Assembly (NCBI GenBank): GCA_946482545.1
Contig: CAMLRX010000028.1
Span: forward strand, 1-42,952
Direction: 5' to 3'
Origin: an uncultured Flavihumibacter sp.
GTDB taxonomy: Bacteria; Bacteroidota; Bacteroidia; Chitinophagales; Chitinophagaceae
Length of the DNA stretch: 42,952 nucleotides
The notes under the pieces were generated by a model. That model had not been told where the DNA came from. It saw only the letters and a list, made by a program, of their open reading frames with translations, and did not search any database. Below, in pieces: positions 1 through 9,029 of this stretch (position 1 is its first letter; every line of letters begins with the position of its first letter). Position numbers and translations under genes: made by a program.

Positions 1-1649
1 CCGTCGATGTACCTTCTGTTCTGTGCCGTACCTGTTTTCGCGCAGACGTTGATGCCTGGGATTGCGGCAGAAATAGCTGTACCGCTGATCACCACGTCCT
101 GCATACCATCCATTACCGCTTCATAGGTGTCGTTGGAAAGGTTTACCAGTGGCGTTTGTTTAACGCGGTATTTATTCAGCAAAGTGTCTGCCTTTGTTTC
201 GCCTTCTATCTTTTCAACAATATGCGGAATATAATAGTAGCCTTTGTTCGCGATGATGCACATCGCGTTGGCGAGTTGCAGCGGGGTAGCCGTCATCATA
301 TCCTGGCCGATTCCTAATGTGAGGTTGGTACAGGAGTTCCAGGCGCCGCGATAGGTAGCGTTGTATTTGGCGGTATCTGGAATATTACCTTTGTCTTCGC
401 TGGGCAGGTCAACACCCAGGGTATGTCCCAGGCCCATGTGGTCCATGTATTCTGCCCATTTATGGTATCCGTTTTTCACGCCTCCGAGCGCCGGATTGTC
501 AACACTCATCCGGTAAATATGCGAGAAATAAGAGTTACACGAGTTCGCGATGGCGAGGCGAAGGTTGGCAGCGTGTCCGGCATTGCTGTGGGTACACGCG
601 GGTTTACCGTGTCCGCAGGCGTAATACCTTCCCGAGCAGGGGTAGCCGAAAGCCGGGGTGATGATGCCTTCATCCAGTGCCACGAGCGCCTGAAGCGGCT
701 TGAACGTTGATCCCGGAGGATACTGTCCTTTGATGCCCCGGTTCATTAGTGGCGCAGCCACATCCAGCAGCATCCTGTTGAGGTTCTTCTTACCATCGCT
801 GCCCGTGAGCATATTGGGATCGAAAGTGGGACCGGAAGCCATGGCGATGATGCCGCCGGTTTTAGGTTCAATGGCAACCACCGCACCTACTTTGTTGGCG
901 ATCATTTTTTCGGCCATCACCTGCAGGTCCACGTCAAGGTAAGTGCGGAGGTTTCTTCCCGCCACGGCCTGCGTATCGTAACGTCTGTTCTCGTAGGAGC
1001 CCTGTATCCTGTTCCTGTTGTCTTTGATGAGTACTTCCACCCCACGCTGCCCCATCAATACAGATTCGTAGGTGTTTTCCAGTCCTGACTTCCCGATATA
1101 ATCGCCCATACGATAGAAATAGTTGGAACGCCGGATGGCCGCGGAATCCACTTCTCCTACGTAACCGAATATATGCGCGCCCACATTATATGGGTACTGC
1201 CGGATAGGGCGTTGCAGCAGGTCGAAACCCGTGAACTTCCAGATGTTCTCATTGATACCTGCGTATTGTTCTGCTGAAAGCAGCCCCTGGAACACCGATG
1301 GACGGTACCTTCCGTTCTTGAAAATGGCGGTGATCACCCTTTGTTTGAATTCCGCCGTATCAATCCCTAGCAGCCGGCAAAGCGTAAGCGTATCGGGGTG
1401 CTTCAACTGCGCGGGCGTAATCATCAGGTCGTAGGCACGGGAATTGTTGAGAATGGCTTTTCCATTACGGTCGTATATGATACCGCGGTCGGGGTAAACG
1501 GTCTTAATGAGCAGTGCGTTGTCTTCCGCCAGCTTCTGGTACTTGCTCGTAAGCACCTGGAGGGTGAAGAGCCGCACCACGATGATGAGGAACATGGCCA
1601 GGAAAATCACCCGGACCACATTACTCCTAGATTGATTGAATACAGACAT
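1..1649 (-). CDS. mrdA: Penicillin-binding protein 2 (peptidoglycan D,D-transpeptidase), 3' end cut by window edge
   Basis: Transpeptidase that cross-links peptidoglycan during cell elongation, working with RodA and the Mre proteins in the periplasm. The reading frame starts at ATG 1649 and runs off the left edge after 549 codons without a stop. An N-terminal membrane anchor (about residues 12-30, VVRVIFLAMFLIIVV) is followed by the dimerisation region with a YPDRGIIYDRNG motif. The three catalytic motifs are present: STFK with the active serine at residue 314 (bases 699-710), SCN at 370-372 (bases 534-542) and KTG at 538-540 (bases 30-38). The gene begins 33 bases after the mreD stop, so it is probably co-transcribed with mreBCD; rodA is the expected next gene beyond the edge. 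Family members in Bacteroidota are somewhat longer than 600 residues, so only the last part is missing. Confidence 0.95.
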   Translation of the reverse strand, partial: MSVFNQSRSNVVRVIFLAMFLIIVVRLFTLQVLTSKYQKLAEDNALLIKTVYPDRGIIYDRNGKAILNNSRAYDLMITPAQLKHPDTLTLCRLLGIDTAEFKQRVITAIFKNGRYRPSVFQGLLSAEQYAGINENIWKFTGFDLLQRPIRQYPYNVGAHIFGYVGEVDSAAIRRSNYFYRMGDYIGKSGLENTYESVLMGQRGVEVLIKDNRNRIQGSYENRRYDTQAVAGRNLRTYLDVDLQVMAEKMIANKVGAVVAIEPKTGGIIAMASGPTFDPNMLTGSDGKKNLNRMLLDVAAPLMNRGIKGQYPPGSTFKPLQALVALDEGIITPAFGYPCSGRYYACGHGKPACTHSNAGHAANLRLAIANSCNSYFSHIYRMSVDNPALGGVKNGYHKWAEYMDHMGLGHTLGVDLPSEDKGNIPDTAKYNATYRGAWNSCTNLTLGIGQDMMTATPLQLANAMCIIANKGYYYIPHIVEKIEGETKADTLLNKYRVKQTPLVNLSNDTYEAVMDGMQDVVISGTAISAAIPGINVCAKTGTAQNRRYID

Positions 1650-1682
1650 GCTGCGAACAGGTTTATTTCAGTGCGAAGTAAG

Positions 1683-2216
1683 TTATGCGGTATTGGTACG
1701 GAACCTTTGTTTTCTTGGAAACAGCATTTCAACCAGCATGATCATCAGGAAACTTATGCCAGTGGTTGCCGCAACTTTTCCGATAAAATACAGAAAAGTT
1801 CCGAACTGCATCCATTCCAGCAATACCATCCAGGTATGGTGCATCAGCGTAAGCACGAGGGCGTAAGTAGCGTAAGGCGCCCAACCCATACTTTTTGCGG
1901 AAGGAGACACATAATTGAATTCAGCGGTATCACGGGAGGTAAGCAGGTTAATGATGAATGGCCGGATATAAGCGATGAGCACGCAGGCCGCGGCATGCAG
2001 ACCAGGCGTTTTGGTGAACGCGTCCATGCTCAACCCAAACAGGAAGCCGATCAGCAACAGGCCGAAACGGTTGATGTGGAAGGGCAGCCATAAGATGAAA
2101 AGAAAATAAAGATAAGGGACCACGAACTGGTGCAGCGGTGGAATATTGTTCAGCACGAATACCTGCACCAACAGGAACACCACGTAACGGATGATATTTT
2201 TCAGAAGTTCACTCAT
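1683..2216 (-). CDS. mreD: Rod shape-determining protein MreD
   Basis: Integral inner-membrane protein of 177 residues, the MreD component of the elongasome that links MreB and MreC to wall synthesis enzymes. The sequence is almost wholly hydrophobic, with about five membrane segments and the polar G-SMDAFTKTPG region (about residues 61-73), which resembles the loop conserved in MreD proteins. Its ATG overlaps the mreC stop by four bases (ATGA), typical of translational coupling. Sequence conservation in this family is weak, so the call rests on size, membrane profile and the position between mreC and PBP2. Confidence 0.9.
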   Translation of the reverse strand: MSELLKNIIRYVVFLLVQVFVLNNIPPLHQFVVPYLYFLFILWLPFHINRFGLLLIGFLFGLSMDAFTKTPGLHAAACVLIAYIRPFIINLLTSRDTAEFNYVSPSAKSMGWAPYATYALVLTLMHHTWMVLLEWMQFGTFLYFIGKVAATTGISFLMIMLVEMLFPRKQRFRTNTA

Positions 2217-3061
2217 TGGTTCCCGGTTGCCTGCTTTAATTGTTGCTGTTCGCGTTTTTCAAGATTCTCTATGGCATAGACGTATTGAACGTTGAAAAAG
2301 TTATTGGAAGTGCGCAGTTTAACAGTATGAAAATTACTGGCCGATTCGGAAGTAACCGCTTCTACCGTACCAACGAGCACATCAGGCGGAAAACGATCGG
2401 AATACCGACTTGTTACCACGCTGTCGCCTTTCTTCAACTGAACACTTTTTGGAATCTCTTTCAGCGTAATGAAGAGCGGATTTTTACCATCCCACTCCAC
2501 AGAACCGGTTTCGCCCGTCTTTTTAATACTGGCGCTGATGCGGCTCTGGCGGTGCAGCAGGCTCATCACCACGGCATAGTTGCTGCTCACATCCACCACC
2601 GTACCCACAACACCGGATGCGGAAACGATGCCCATGTCTTTTTTGATGCCCTGGTTGGCACCACGGTCAATCATCAGGTAGTTACTCTGGCGCGAGGTGG
2701 AGTTGTCGATCACCTGTGCGGGCAACGAAAGGAATTTCCGGTAGAACCCGGTGCTATCGATCCGGACGGTGTCACTGATCACCTGAACGGAAGTATCTCT
2801 TTTCCCGTAGTTCACGGCCAGTTGGTTGCGGAGCCGGTTGTTCTCCTCCAGCAGTTCCTTGTTCTTCTGCTTGAGTTTGAAATACAGCTCCACATCGTTG
2901 TACTCGGAATTCAGTTTACCGCTCACCTCATTGGAGATTCCCATAAAAGTGGCCTGGTGAAACTTATTGTAGGAGAAAAGTAAAGAAAGCGACACCACCT
3001 GCAACACCAGGAAGAAAAGGAAGATGGCATATCTTCTGATGAAGAGGAAAATGTTGCGCAC
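2213..3061 (-). CDS. mreC: Rod shape-determining protein MreC
   Basis: Periplasmic scaffold protein of the elongasome, 282 residues, anchored by one N-terminal membrane helix (about residues 8-30) and followed by a coiled coil (about 60-82, rich in K, E, L and N). The beta-domain core includes the MreC-like stretch NQGIKKDMGIVSASGVVGTV and later GDSVVTSRYSDRFPPDVLVG. The start used here is a GTG at 3061; no in-frame ATG fits better, since the product then begins directly with RNIFLFIRRYAIFLF ahead of the membrane helix. It lies 78 bases after mreB and overlaps mreD by four bases. The gap to mreB is filled by an AT-rich repeat. Confidence 0.93.
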   Translation of the reverse strand: MRNIFLFIRRYAIFLFFLVLQVVSLSLLFSYNKFHQATFMGISNEVSGKLNSEYNDVELYFKLKQKNKELLEENNRLRNQLAVNYGKRDTSVQVISDTVRIDSTGFYRKFLSLPAQVIDNSTSRQSNYLMIDRGANQGIKKDMGIVSASGVVGTVVDVSSNYAVVMSLLHRQSRISASIKKTGETGSVEWDGKNPLFITLKEIPKSVQLKKGDSVVTSRYSDRFPPDVLVGTVEAVTSESASNFHTVKLRTSNNFFNVQYVYAIENLEKREQQQLKQATGNQ

Positions 3062-3071
3062 GGTTTCTTTA

Positions 3072-3143
3072 GATTTTGAATTCTGAATTCTGAATTTTGG
3101 ATGAAGCGTAAGTCAACATCCATCATTCAACATTCAAAATTAT
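3072..3143. repeat. AT-rich imperfect inverted repeat between mreB and mreC
   Basis: The spacer carries three direct copies of a TGAATTC-like unit at 3078-3098 and, on the other side of a short loop, a diverged complementary copy at 3116-3143 that runs over the mreB stop codon. The arms could pair as an imperfect stem in the mreB-mreC transcript. The role is unknown; simple intergenic repeats of this sort are common in Bacteroidota. Confidence 0.5.
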
Positions 3144-4165
3144 CTCATAACAAATGGGTACTTATCGTAGTGTTTGAGGGCCAGTCCTGTACCGCGCACC
3201 ACGCTTTTCAGCGGATCGTCGGCTACATGAACGGGCAGTTTGATTTTCTGGCTGAGGCGCTTGTCGAGGCCACGGAGCAGGGCACCGCCGCCTGTGAGGT
3301 ACAAGCCTCTTCTGTAGATATCCGCCGCGAGTTCGGGCGGTGTGGTTTCGAGCGCTTTGAGGATGGCTTCTTCTATTTTGAAGATGCTTTTGTCGAGGGC
3401 CTCGGCGATTTCCTGGAAAGAAACCATGATTTGTTTCGGAATGCCGGTCACCAGGTCGCGTCCGTTTACGGGAAGGTCATCCGGTGGATTATCGAGGTCC
3501 TTCATAGCGGCACCGATCTGAATCTTGATCTGTTCGGCGGTTCTTTCCCCGATGAGCAGGCTATGGTAACGGCGGAGCGCTTCCATGATATCGGCGGTGA
3601 ATTCATCTCCGGCGATGCGGATACTCTGGTCGCAAACGATACCGGCGAGGGCGATCACGGTAATACCGGTGGTACCGCCGCCAATGTCGATGATCATGTT
3701 GCCTACGGGTTCTTCCACGTCGATCCCGATACCCAGTGCGGCAGCCATGGGTTCGTGGATCAGGTAAACTTCTTTGGCGCCGGCCTGCTCGGCACTGTCG
3801 CGCACGGCCCTTTTTTCCACTTCCGTAATGCTGGAGGGGATGCAGATCATCATCCGCCAGCTTGGGGGGAAGAGCGGTTTTTTGGGATAGATCATTTTGA
3901 TCATTTCCCGTATCATGAGTTCGGCAGCGTTAAAATCGGCGATCACCCCGTCTTTCAACGGGCGCACGGTGCGGATGCTCTCGTGCGTTTTTTCGTGCAT
4001 CATCAATGCGCGTTTACCCACAGCCAGCACCGACTTCGGATTGTTGCGGTCAAGCGCTACAATCGAAGGTTCGTTCACTACAATCTCGTCGTTATGTATG
4101 ATGAGGGTATTCGCGGTACCCAGATCCATGGCAATTTCCTGTGTCAGGAAGTTAAATAATCCCAT
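3140..4165 (-). CDS. mreB: Rod shape-determining protein MreB (bacterial actin)
   Basis: Actin-like ATPase of 341 residues that forms membrane-bound filaments and steers the elongation machinery. The actin-fold nucleotide motifs are visible: phosphate-1 loop DLGTANT at 14-20, phosphate-2 loop DIGGGTTG at 160-167 and the adenosine motif TGGGALL at 291-297. The N-terminal MGLFNFLTQ is short and amphipathic, fitting membrane attachment. It is the first gene of the mreB-mreC-mreD-PBP2 cluster. A plausible promoter lies at 4199-4229. Length and motifs match full-length MreB. Confidence 0.98.
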   Translation of the reverse strand: MGLFNFLTQEIAMDLGTANTLIIHNDEIVVNEPSIVALDRNNPKSVLAVGKRALMMHEKTHESIRTVRPLKDGVIADFNAAELMIREMIKMIYPKKPLFPPSWRMMICIPSSITEVEKRAVRDSAEQAGAKEVYLIHEPMAAALGIGIDVEEPVGNMIIDIGGGTTGITVIALAGIVCDQSIRIAGDEFTADIMEALRRYHSLLIGERTAEQIKIQIGAAMKDLDNPPDDLPVNGRDLVTGIPKQIMVSFQEIAEALDKSIFKIEEAILKALETTPPELAADIYRRGLYLTGGGALLRGLDKRLSQKIKLPVHVADDPLKSVVRGTGLALKHYDKYPFVMR

Positions 4166-4198
4166 TTTTTCGGAATCTGATGGTTAGAAAGGATGTTG

Positions 4199-4229
4199 CA
4201 AAATTGATGCAAATTATTCGAATATACAA
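4199..4229 (-). promoter_or_regulatory. Probable promoter of the mre cluster
   Basis: On the minus strand, TTG (4227-4229), a 20-base spacer and CAATTTTG (4199-4206) match the Bacteroidota pattern TTG/TTTG, 17-23 bases, TAnnTTTG with one mismatch in the -7 element. The predicted start lies about 29 bases before the mreB ATG. This is a motif match only. Confidence 0.4.
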
Positions 4230-4323
4230 TTTTACAGGTTGTTGTTTCAAGGTTTTATACAAGTATTGTGGAACCCGTGTGTTTACAAGGGTTTCAGCGC
4301 TATGAAACCATTCACCATATTGT

Positions 4324-5601
4324 TTAGAATTCGTAGCCGATGTCTTTTCTGAAATACATTCCATCGAAGTGTACTTTACCGAGGAATGATCTTGAAAGTT
4401 CAGCCGCTTCTTTTACAGTGTTGCCATAAGCCGTAACTGTGAGTACCCTTCCTCCTGCCGTAACCACGGATCCGTTTTTTTCCGTAGTGCCCGCATGGAA
4501 AAGCACTGCTTCTTCGGGAAGATTTGCATCGTGCCCCGATATAACAAAACCCTTGCCATAATCCCCGGGATACCCTCCGCTCACAGCCATAGTTGTAACC
4601 GCAAAGCGCGGATCAGCTTCCACTTTTACCTGGTCGAGTTCTTTTCTGGCAGCAGCCGCCAGCAAAGCGACGAGGTCAGTTTTCAGCCTGGGCATCACCA
4701 CTTCTGTTTCAGGATCGCCCATGCGGCAGTTGTATTCAATCACGAAAGGTTCACCCTTCACTTTAATCAGCCCGAAGAATACGAACCCGGTATAGTCGAT
4801 ATTTTCTTTGTAGAACCCGTCGATAGTGGGTTTCACGATACGCTCTTCCACCATCTCCATAAATGCGGCATCCGCGAACGGAACGGGGGATACTGCGCCC
4901 ATGCCGCCGGTATTTAGCCCGGAATCGCCTTCGCCGATGCGTTTATAATCTTTCGCTTCGGGCAACAACACATAGTTCTTCCCATCGGTAAGGGCGAAAA
5001 CACTTAGTTCGATCCCATCTAAAAACGCTTCCACTACCACTTTTGCGCTCGCGGAACCGAATTTCGCGTGCTGGATCATCTTTTCAAATTCTGCGATGGC
5101 CTCTTCCCTGCTCTGGCAAATCAATACGCCTTTACCGGCGGCGAGTCCATCGGCTTTTAATACGATGGGCAGGTCATGTTGCTGTAAGTAAGCTACTCCT
5201 GCTTCATAATTATCGGCTGTAAATTCAGCGTAAGCCGCCGTGGGAATGTTGTGCCGCTGCATGAATGCTTTTGCGAAAGCCTTACTGCCTTCCAGTTGCG
5301 CGCCATAAGCCGCAGGGCCAATCACGGGGATATGTGCCAGTGCGCCATCGGCCTTAAAAAAGTCTACAATCCCTTTCACCAGTGGTTCTTCCGGCCCCAC
5401 CACTACCAAACCGACCTGGTGCTCCAAACAGGCGGCTTTCAATCCTTCAAAATCGGAAACACCGATGTTCAGGTTGGTACCGCAGCCAGAAGTACCCGCA
5501 TTTCCGGGGGCTATAAAGAGTTGATCACAATCCTTGCTTTGCGTTAATTTCCAGGCCAGTGCGTGTTCACGCCCGCCGGATCCTATCAGTAAAATATTCA
5601 T
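4324..5601 (-). CDS. purD: Phosphoribosylamine--glycine ligase (GAR synthetase)
   Basis: Second step of purine biosynthesis: joins glycine to 5-phosphoribosylamine with ATP, giving glycinamide ribonucleotide. The product is 425 residues, the normal length. It begins with the PurD signature MNILLIGSGGREHALAWKL and contains the ATP-grasp region (VVLKADGLAAGKGV) plus the metal-binding stretch EYNCRMGDPETEVVMPRL. The frame is open for 32 codons further upstream, to 5697, but that extension overlaps the divergent transporter start and has no PurD homology in appearance, so ATG 5601 is chosen. It is monocistronic as far as visible, divergent from the POT transporters. Confidence 0.97.
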   Translation of the reverse strand: MNILLIGSGGREHALAWKLTQSKDCDQLFIAPGNAGTSGCGTNLNIGVSDFEGLKAACLEHQVGLVVVGPEEPLVKGIVDFFKADGALAHIPVIGPAAYGAQLEGSKAFAKAFMQRHNIPTAAYAEFTADNYEAGVAYLQQHDLPIVLKADGLAAGKGVLICQSREEAIAEFEKMIQHAKFGSASAKVVVEAFLDGIELSVFALTDGKNYVLLPEAKDYKRIGEGDSGLNTGGMGAVSPVPFADAAFMEMVEERIVKPTIDGFYKENIDYTGFVFFGLIKVKGEPFVIEYNCRMGDPETEVVMPRLKTDLVALLAAAARKELDQVKVEADPRFAVTTMAVSGGYPGDYGKGFVISGHDANLPEEAVLFHAGTTEKNGSVVTAGGRVLTVTAYGNTVKEAAELSRSFLGKVHFDGMYFRKDIGYEF

Positions 5602-5687
5602 AAACCGTAAATGAGCCACGAAATTCGTCAAATTAATCAGTATTTTACGCCCCGTTATTTTATTGTCAACATTTTTGCAACCTGCGT

Positions 5688-7235
5688 ATGAATTCACCTA
5701 ACCCTGCATTGGGGCAGCGGACTATTGCCGGGCACCCACCCGGTCTCTTTGTGCTCTTTTTTACCGAAATGTGGGAAAGGTTCTCTTTCTACGGCATGAA
5801 AGCCCTCCTGATCTTCTACCTCACCAAATACCATTTCTTTACCGACAAAGCTGGCAACGAAATCGTGGGCAACTACGCGGCGCTGGTTTACGCGCTGCCC
5901 ATCCTGGGCGGACTGCTGGCCGATAAATACCTCGGCTTCCGGAAAGCCGTTATATTCGGCGCTATCCTGTTGGTACTCGGCCACCTCGGCATGGCCGTGG
6001 AAGGCTTCCAGGCCTATTACGACACCGCGGGCAATGTGGTACGGGATGAATCGGCCATACAAGTGTTCTACTTTTCCATGGGGCTGATCATCATGGGTGT
6101 GGGATTCCTGAAACCCAATATCTCCACCATCGTGGGTGCTTTGTATGAAAAAGATGATCCCCGCAGGGATTCCGGGTTCACTATATTTTATATGGGCATC
6201 AATACCGGTTCGTTCATCGCAACCCTCTTGTGCGGATGGCTGGGAGAAACCTACGGCTGGCGCTACGGCTTCGGCGCGGCCGGCATAGGGATGCTGCTGG
6301 GACTGATCGTATTCATCTGGGGACAGAAATTCCTGATGGGCAAGGCCGAACCCAAGGACCCGGCGCTGCTCAAACAAAAAACGCCTGTTGGTATCAACCG
6401 GGAATGGCTGATCTATATTCTTTCCCTCGCCGGCGTTTTCGTGTGCTGGCAACTGGTGCAGTACCACCATGTGGTGGGCACTATTCTATCGGCCGTATCC
6501 ATCGCGGTGGTAGCCTTCCTGCTCTGGTTCATCCTGCGGAAATGTACGCCCCAGGAAAAAGGGCAGATGCTGGTGCTCCTGATCCTGATCATATTTACCG
6601 TGGTATTCTGGGCGCTCTTCGAACAGGCCTATACTTCGATGAACCTGTTCGCCGACCGGGTAGTGGACCGCAACGTTTTAGGCGGAGAAGTGAAAGCCAG
6701 CCAGATATTATCCCTCAATTCACTCTTTATTATATTGCTCGCACCGGTACTCGCCTGGTTGTGGATCAAACTGGCGAAGAAAAAAATGGAACCCAATACA
6801 CCGGTGAAGTTCGCCATGGGACTGCTTTTCGCGGGCATCGGCTTCGGTGTGCTGGTGCTGGGCATCAAAAACGCGGATACTCTGGGTAAAGTACCGCTGG
6901 TATGGCTCGTACTCACCTACCTGTTCCATACCCTGGGCGAACTATCACTTTCACCCGTAGGACTTTCAGCGGTAACGAAACTGTCCGTTCCCCGCATTGT
7001 GGGCTTTATGATGGGCGCCTGGTTCCTGGCCACCGCCGGTTCGGAATTCATCGCCGCGGTGCTGGCCAATATCGCCAGCGTGGAAACCGTGGGCGGCGTG
7101 GTAACCGATGTGAAAGCTTCGCTGAACGCCTATTCCGAGTTGTTCTGGTTCCTGTTTATCGTGGGCCTGATCTCCGGAGGACTGCTGCTCCTGCTCTCTC
7201 CTTTCCTTAAGAAATACATGCACGGCGTTAAATAA
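5688..7235 (+). CDS. POT/PTR2-family proton-coupled oligopeptide transporter (first of a tandem pair)
   Basis: Inner-membrane major facilitator protein of 515 residues that imports di- and tripeptides with protons. The family hallmarks are clear: the ExxER proton-coupling motif at E27, E30, R31 within TEMWERFSFYG, and the PTR2 signature FYMGINTGS at 167-175. About 14 hydrophobic segments fit the bacterial POT layout. The neighbouring gene 20 bases downstream is a paralogue, so the two are likely one operon. The start ATG lies close to a CATTTTTG sequence at 5670-5677, a possible -7 element. Exact substrate (dipeptide, tripeptide or other) cannot be read from the sequence. Confidence 0.93.
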   Translation: MNSPNPALGQRTIAGHPPGLFVLFFTEMWERFSFYGMKALLIFYLTKYHFFTDKAGNEIVGNYAALVYALPILGGLLADKYLGFRKAVIFGAILLVLGHLGMAVEGFQAYYDTAGNVVRDESAIQVFYFSMGLIIMGVGFLKPNISTIVGALYEKDDPRRDSGFTIFYMGINTGSFIATLLCGWLGETYGWRYGFGAAGIGMLLGLIVFIWGQKFLMGKAEPKDPALLKQKTPVGINREWLIYILSLAGVFVCWQLVQYHHVVGTILSAVSIAVVAFLLWFILRKCTPQEKGQMLVLLILIIFTVVFWALFEQAYTSMNLFADRVVDRNVLGGEVKASQILSLNSLFIILLAPVLAWLWIKLAKKKMEPNTPVKFAMGLLFAGIGFGVLVLGIKNADTLGKVPLVWLVLTYLFHTLGELSLSPVGLSAVTKLSVPRIVGFMMGAWFLATAGSEFIAAVLANIASVETVGGVVTDVKASLNAYSELFWFLFIVGLISGGLLLLLSPFLKKYMHGVK

Positions 7236-7255
7236 AAACTTCAATCTGATTAGTT

Positions 7256-9013
7256 ATGAACTTTGAAACCAATGATTTTTTCAAATCAAAAGTATTAGGG
7301 CATCCTTCCGGACTGTTCGTGTTGTTCTTCACCGAAATGTGGGAAAGGTTCTCCTACTACGGCATGCGCGCCCTGCTTGTACTGTTCCTTACCTCGTCCA
7401 TCATTGGCGATAACCCTGGCTGGGGATGGGAAAGAGAAGATGCCCTGGCATTGTACGGGTCTTATACATCCCTCGCTTACCTCACCACCATTTTAGGCGG
7501 CTATGTAGCTGATAAAATCATCGGTTACCGATGGGCGGTAGTTGTGGGCGCCACTTTAATGACACTGGGACACGCTTCCATGGCCTTCGAAACACAGTTC
7601 TTCATGTACCTCGGACTTTTCCTGCTGGTGATCGGGAACGGCTTCTTCAAACCCAACATGACCTCTATCGTTTCCAATATGTACAAGGACCACCAGGATA
7701 AAAAGGATGGTGCCTTCACTATATTCTACATGGGTGTGAATGCCGGAGCCTTCCTTGGGATCATGCTCTGCGGCTATATTGGTGAAAAAGTTTCCTGGAG
7801 CTATGGCTTCGGACTGGCCGGTATCTTCATGTTCTTCGGCATGTTGCAATTCTATCTCTCCCAGAAAATTTTCGGGAATGTAGGGCTGAAACCACAGAAA
7901 ATCACCGATACATCCGCTGAGAAAAAAACGGTGGATGAGAACGGAGATAAACTGAACCCCTTCACCAAATTAGACCTTATACTCATTGCCATCGTTGCCG
8001 TAACAGGTCTTTTGTGGATCATCAATGATCCGATGTCCAAGATTTCGGAATACAATTTCTTCAACTTTACAGTGGGTGGAAACCCGGGTGACACCTTCGC
8101 AATTGTAGCGGCCCTGCTCATCTTTGTATTCATCTTGGTCAGTCGTATCATCCGCTACTCACCAATTACAAGGGACCGAATGATCGCCGTGGTGATATTC
8201 GCGTTCTTCACGGTGTTCTTCTGGGCGGCATTTGAACAGGCCGGTGGCTCCATGACCATCTTCGCAGGCGATTACACCAATCGCTCTCTGGAAGGTGCGA
8301 GTGCAATGGCTTTCAAAATCATCAATACGCTGATCACCATCGTTCCTTTGGGCATCATCTCATATGTATTGTTCAAACTCTTCCAGCAAACCTTCGCGAA
8401 ATACGCGCTGGCCAATATTATTCTTTCCCTCAGTTTTGTCCTGATCTGGGGCATCGTGATCTGGATGCTCTCCAAGCAATTCTCTGCAACGGGCACTGAG
8501 GTTCCCGCCACCTGGTTCGGTATCCTGAACTCACTTTTTATCATCACGTTCGCTCCGCTGTTCTCCAAACTCTGGGAGAGTAAGTTTAACCCCAGCGGCG
8601 CTGTGAAGTTCGGCATCGGGTTGCTATTGCTGGGTCTGGGCTTCGGCTTCCTCGCCTTCGGTTCATCCGAAATTCCTCAAGGCGCTAAAGTCGCCTCTGT
8701 TAGTATGATCTGGCTGATCCTCGCTTACCTGTTCCATACTTTAGGCGAGTTGTGCATCTCTCCCGTGGGACTTTCTTATGTAAGTAAGCTGGTGCCCGCC
8801 AGGATGATCGCCATTATGTTCGGCATCTGGTACCTCGCCATCGCTATCGGCAACAAAGCAGCGGGTACCATGGGCGGTATGATCGATAAGATCACGGAAG
8901 CATACTCGCTTTCCACTTTCTTTCTCATTTTCACGCTCGTACCGGCTACCGGCGCGCTGATATTGTTTGTGTTGAATCCCTTGCTGAAGAAGTTGATGCA
9001 CGGGGTGAAATAG
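7256..9013 (+). CDS. POT/PTR2-family proton-coupled oligopeptide transporter (second of a tandem pair)
   Basis: Second peptide:proton symporter, 585 residues, in the same operon as its paralogue 20 bases upstream. ExxER falls at the same residues (E27, E30, R31; TEMWERFSYYG), and the PTR2 signature appears as FYMGVNAGAF. Both proteins end in LLKK/FLKK followed by LMHGVK or YMHGVK. It is 70 residues longer than the first copy; part of the extra length is the insertion around ISEYNFFNFTVGGNPGDTFA in the central region. Divergence is large, so the duplication is old and the two may differ in substrate range. It is followed by an inverted-repeat element. Confidence 0.93.
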   Translation: MNFETNDFFKSKVLGHPSGLFVLFFTEMWERFSYYGMRALLVLFLTSSIIGDNPGWGWEREDALALYGSYTSLAYLTTILGGYVADKIIGYRWAVVVGATLMTLGHASMAFETQFFMYLGLFLLVIGNGFFKPNMTSIVSNMYKDHQDKKDGAFTIFYMGVNAGAFLGIMLCGYIGEKVSWSYGFGLAGIFMFFGMLQFYLSQKIFGNVGLKPQKITDTSAEKKTVDENGDKLNPFTKLDLILIAIVAVTGLLWIINDPMSKISEYNFFNFTVGGNPGDTFAIVAALLIFVFILVSRIIRYSPITRDRMIAVVIFAFFTVFFWAAFEQAGGSMTIFAGDYTNRSLEGASAMAFKIINTLITIVPLGIISYVLFKLFQQTFAKYALANIILSLSFVLIWGIVIWMLSKQFSATGTEVPATWFGILNSLFIITFAPLFSKLWESKFNPSGAVKFGIGLLLLGLGFGFLAFGSSEIPQGAKVASVSMIWLILAYLFHTLGELCISPVGLSYVSKLVPARMIAIMFGIWYLAIAIGNKAAGTMGGMIDKITEAYSLSTFFLIFTLVPATGALILFVLNPLLKKLMHGVK

Positions 9014-9029
9014 GTTTCGGAGAATAAGT

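Noticed and set aside
3101..4159. Long open frame antisense to mreB (352 codons), and similar long frames antisense to the transporter at 5694-6470 and ccoNO at 24834-25898
   Set aside because: They are mirror images of strongly conserved genes, have no recognisable domains and are rich in H, F, G and other residues expected from reversed codons.
4152..4364. Small minus-strand open frame between purD and mreB
   Set aside because: It overlaps the ends of both neighbours and covers the probable mre promoter; the product has no recognisable feature.
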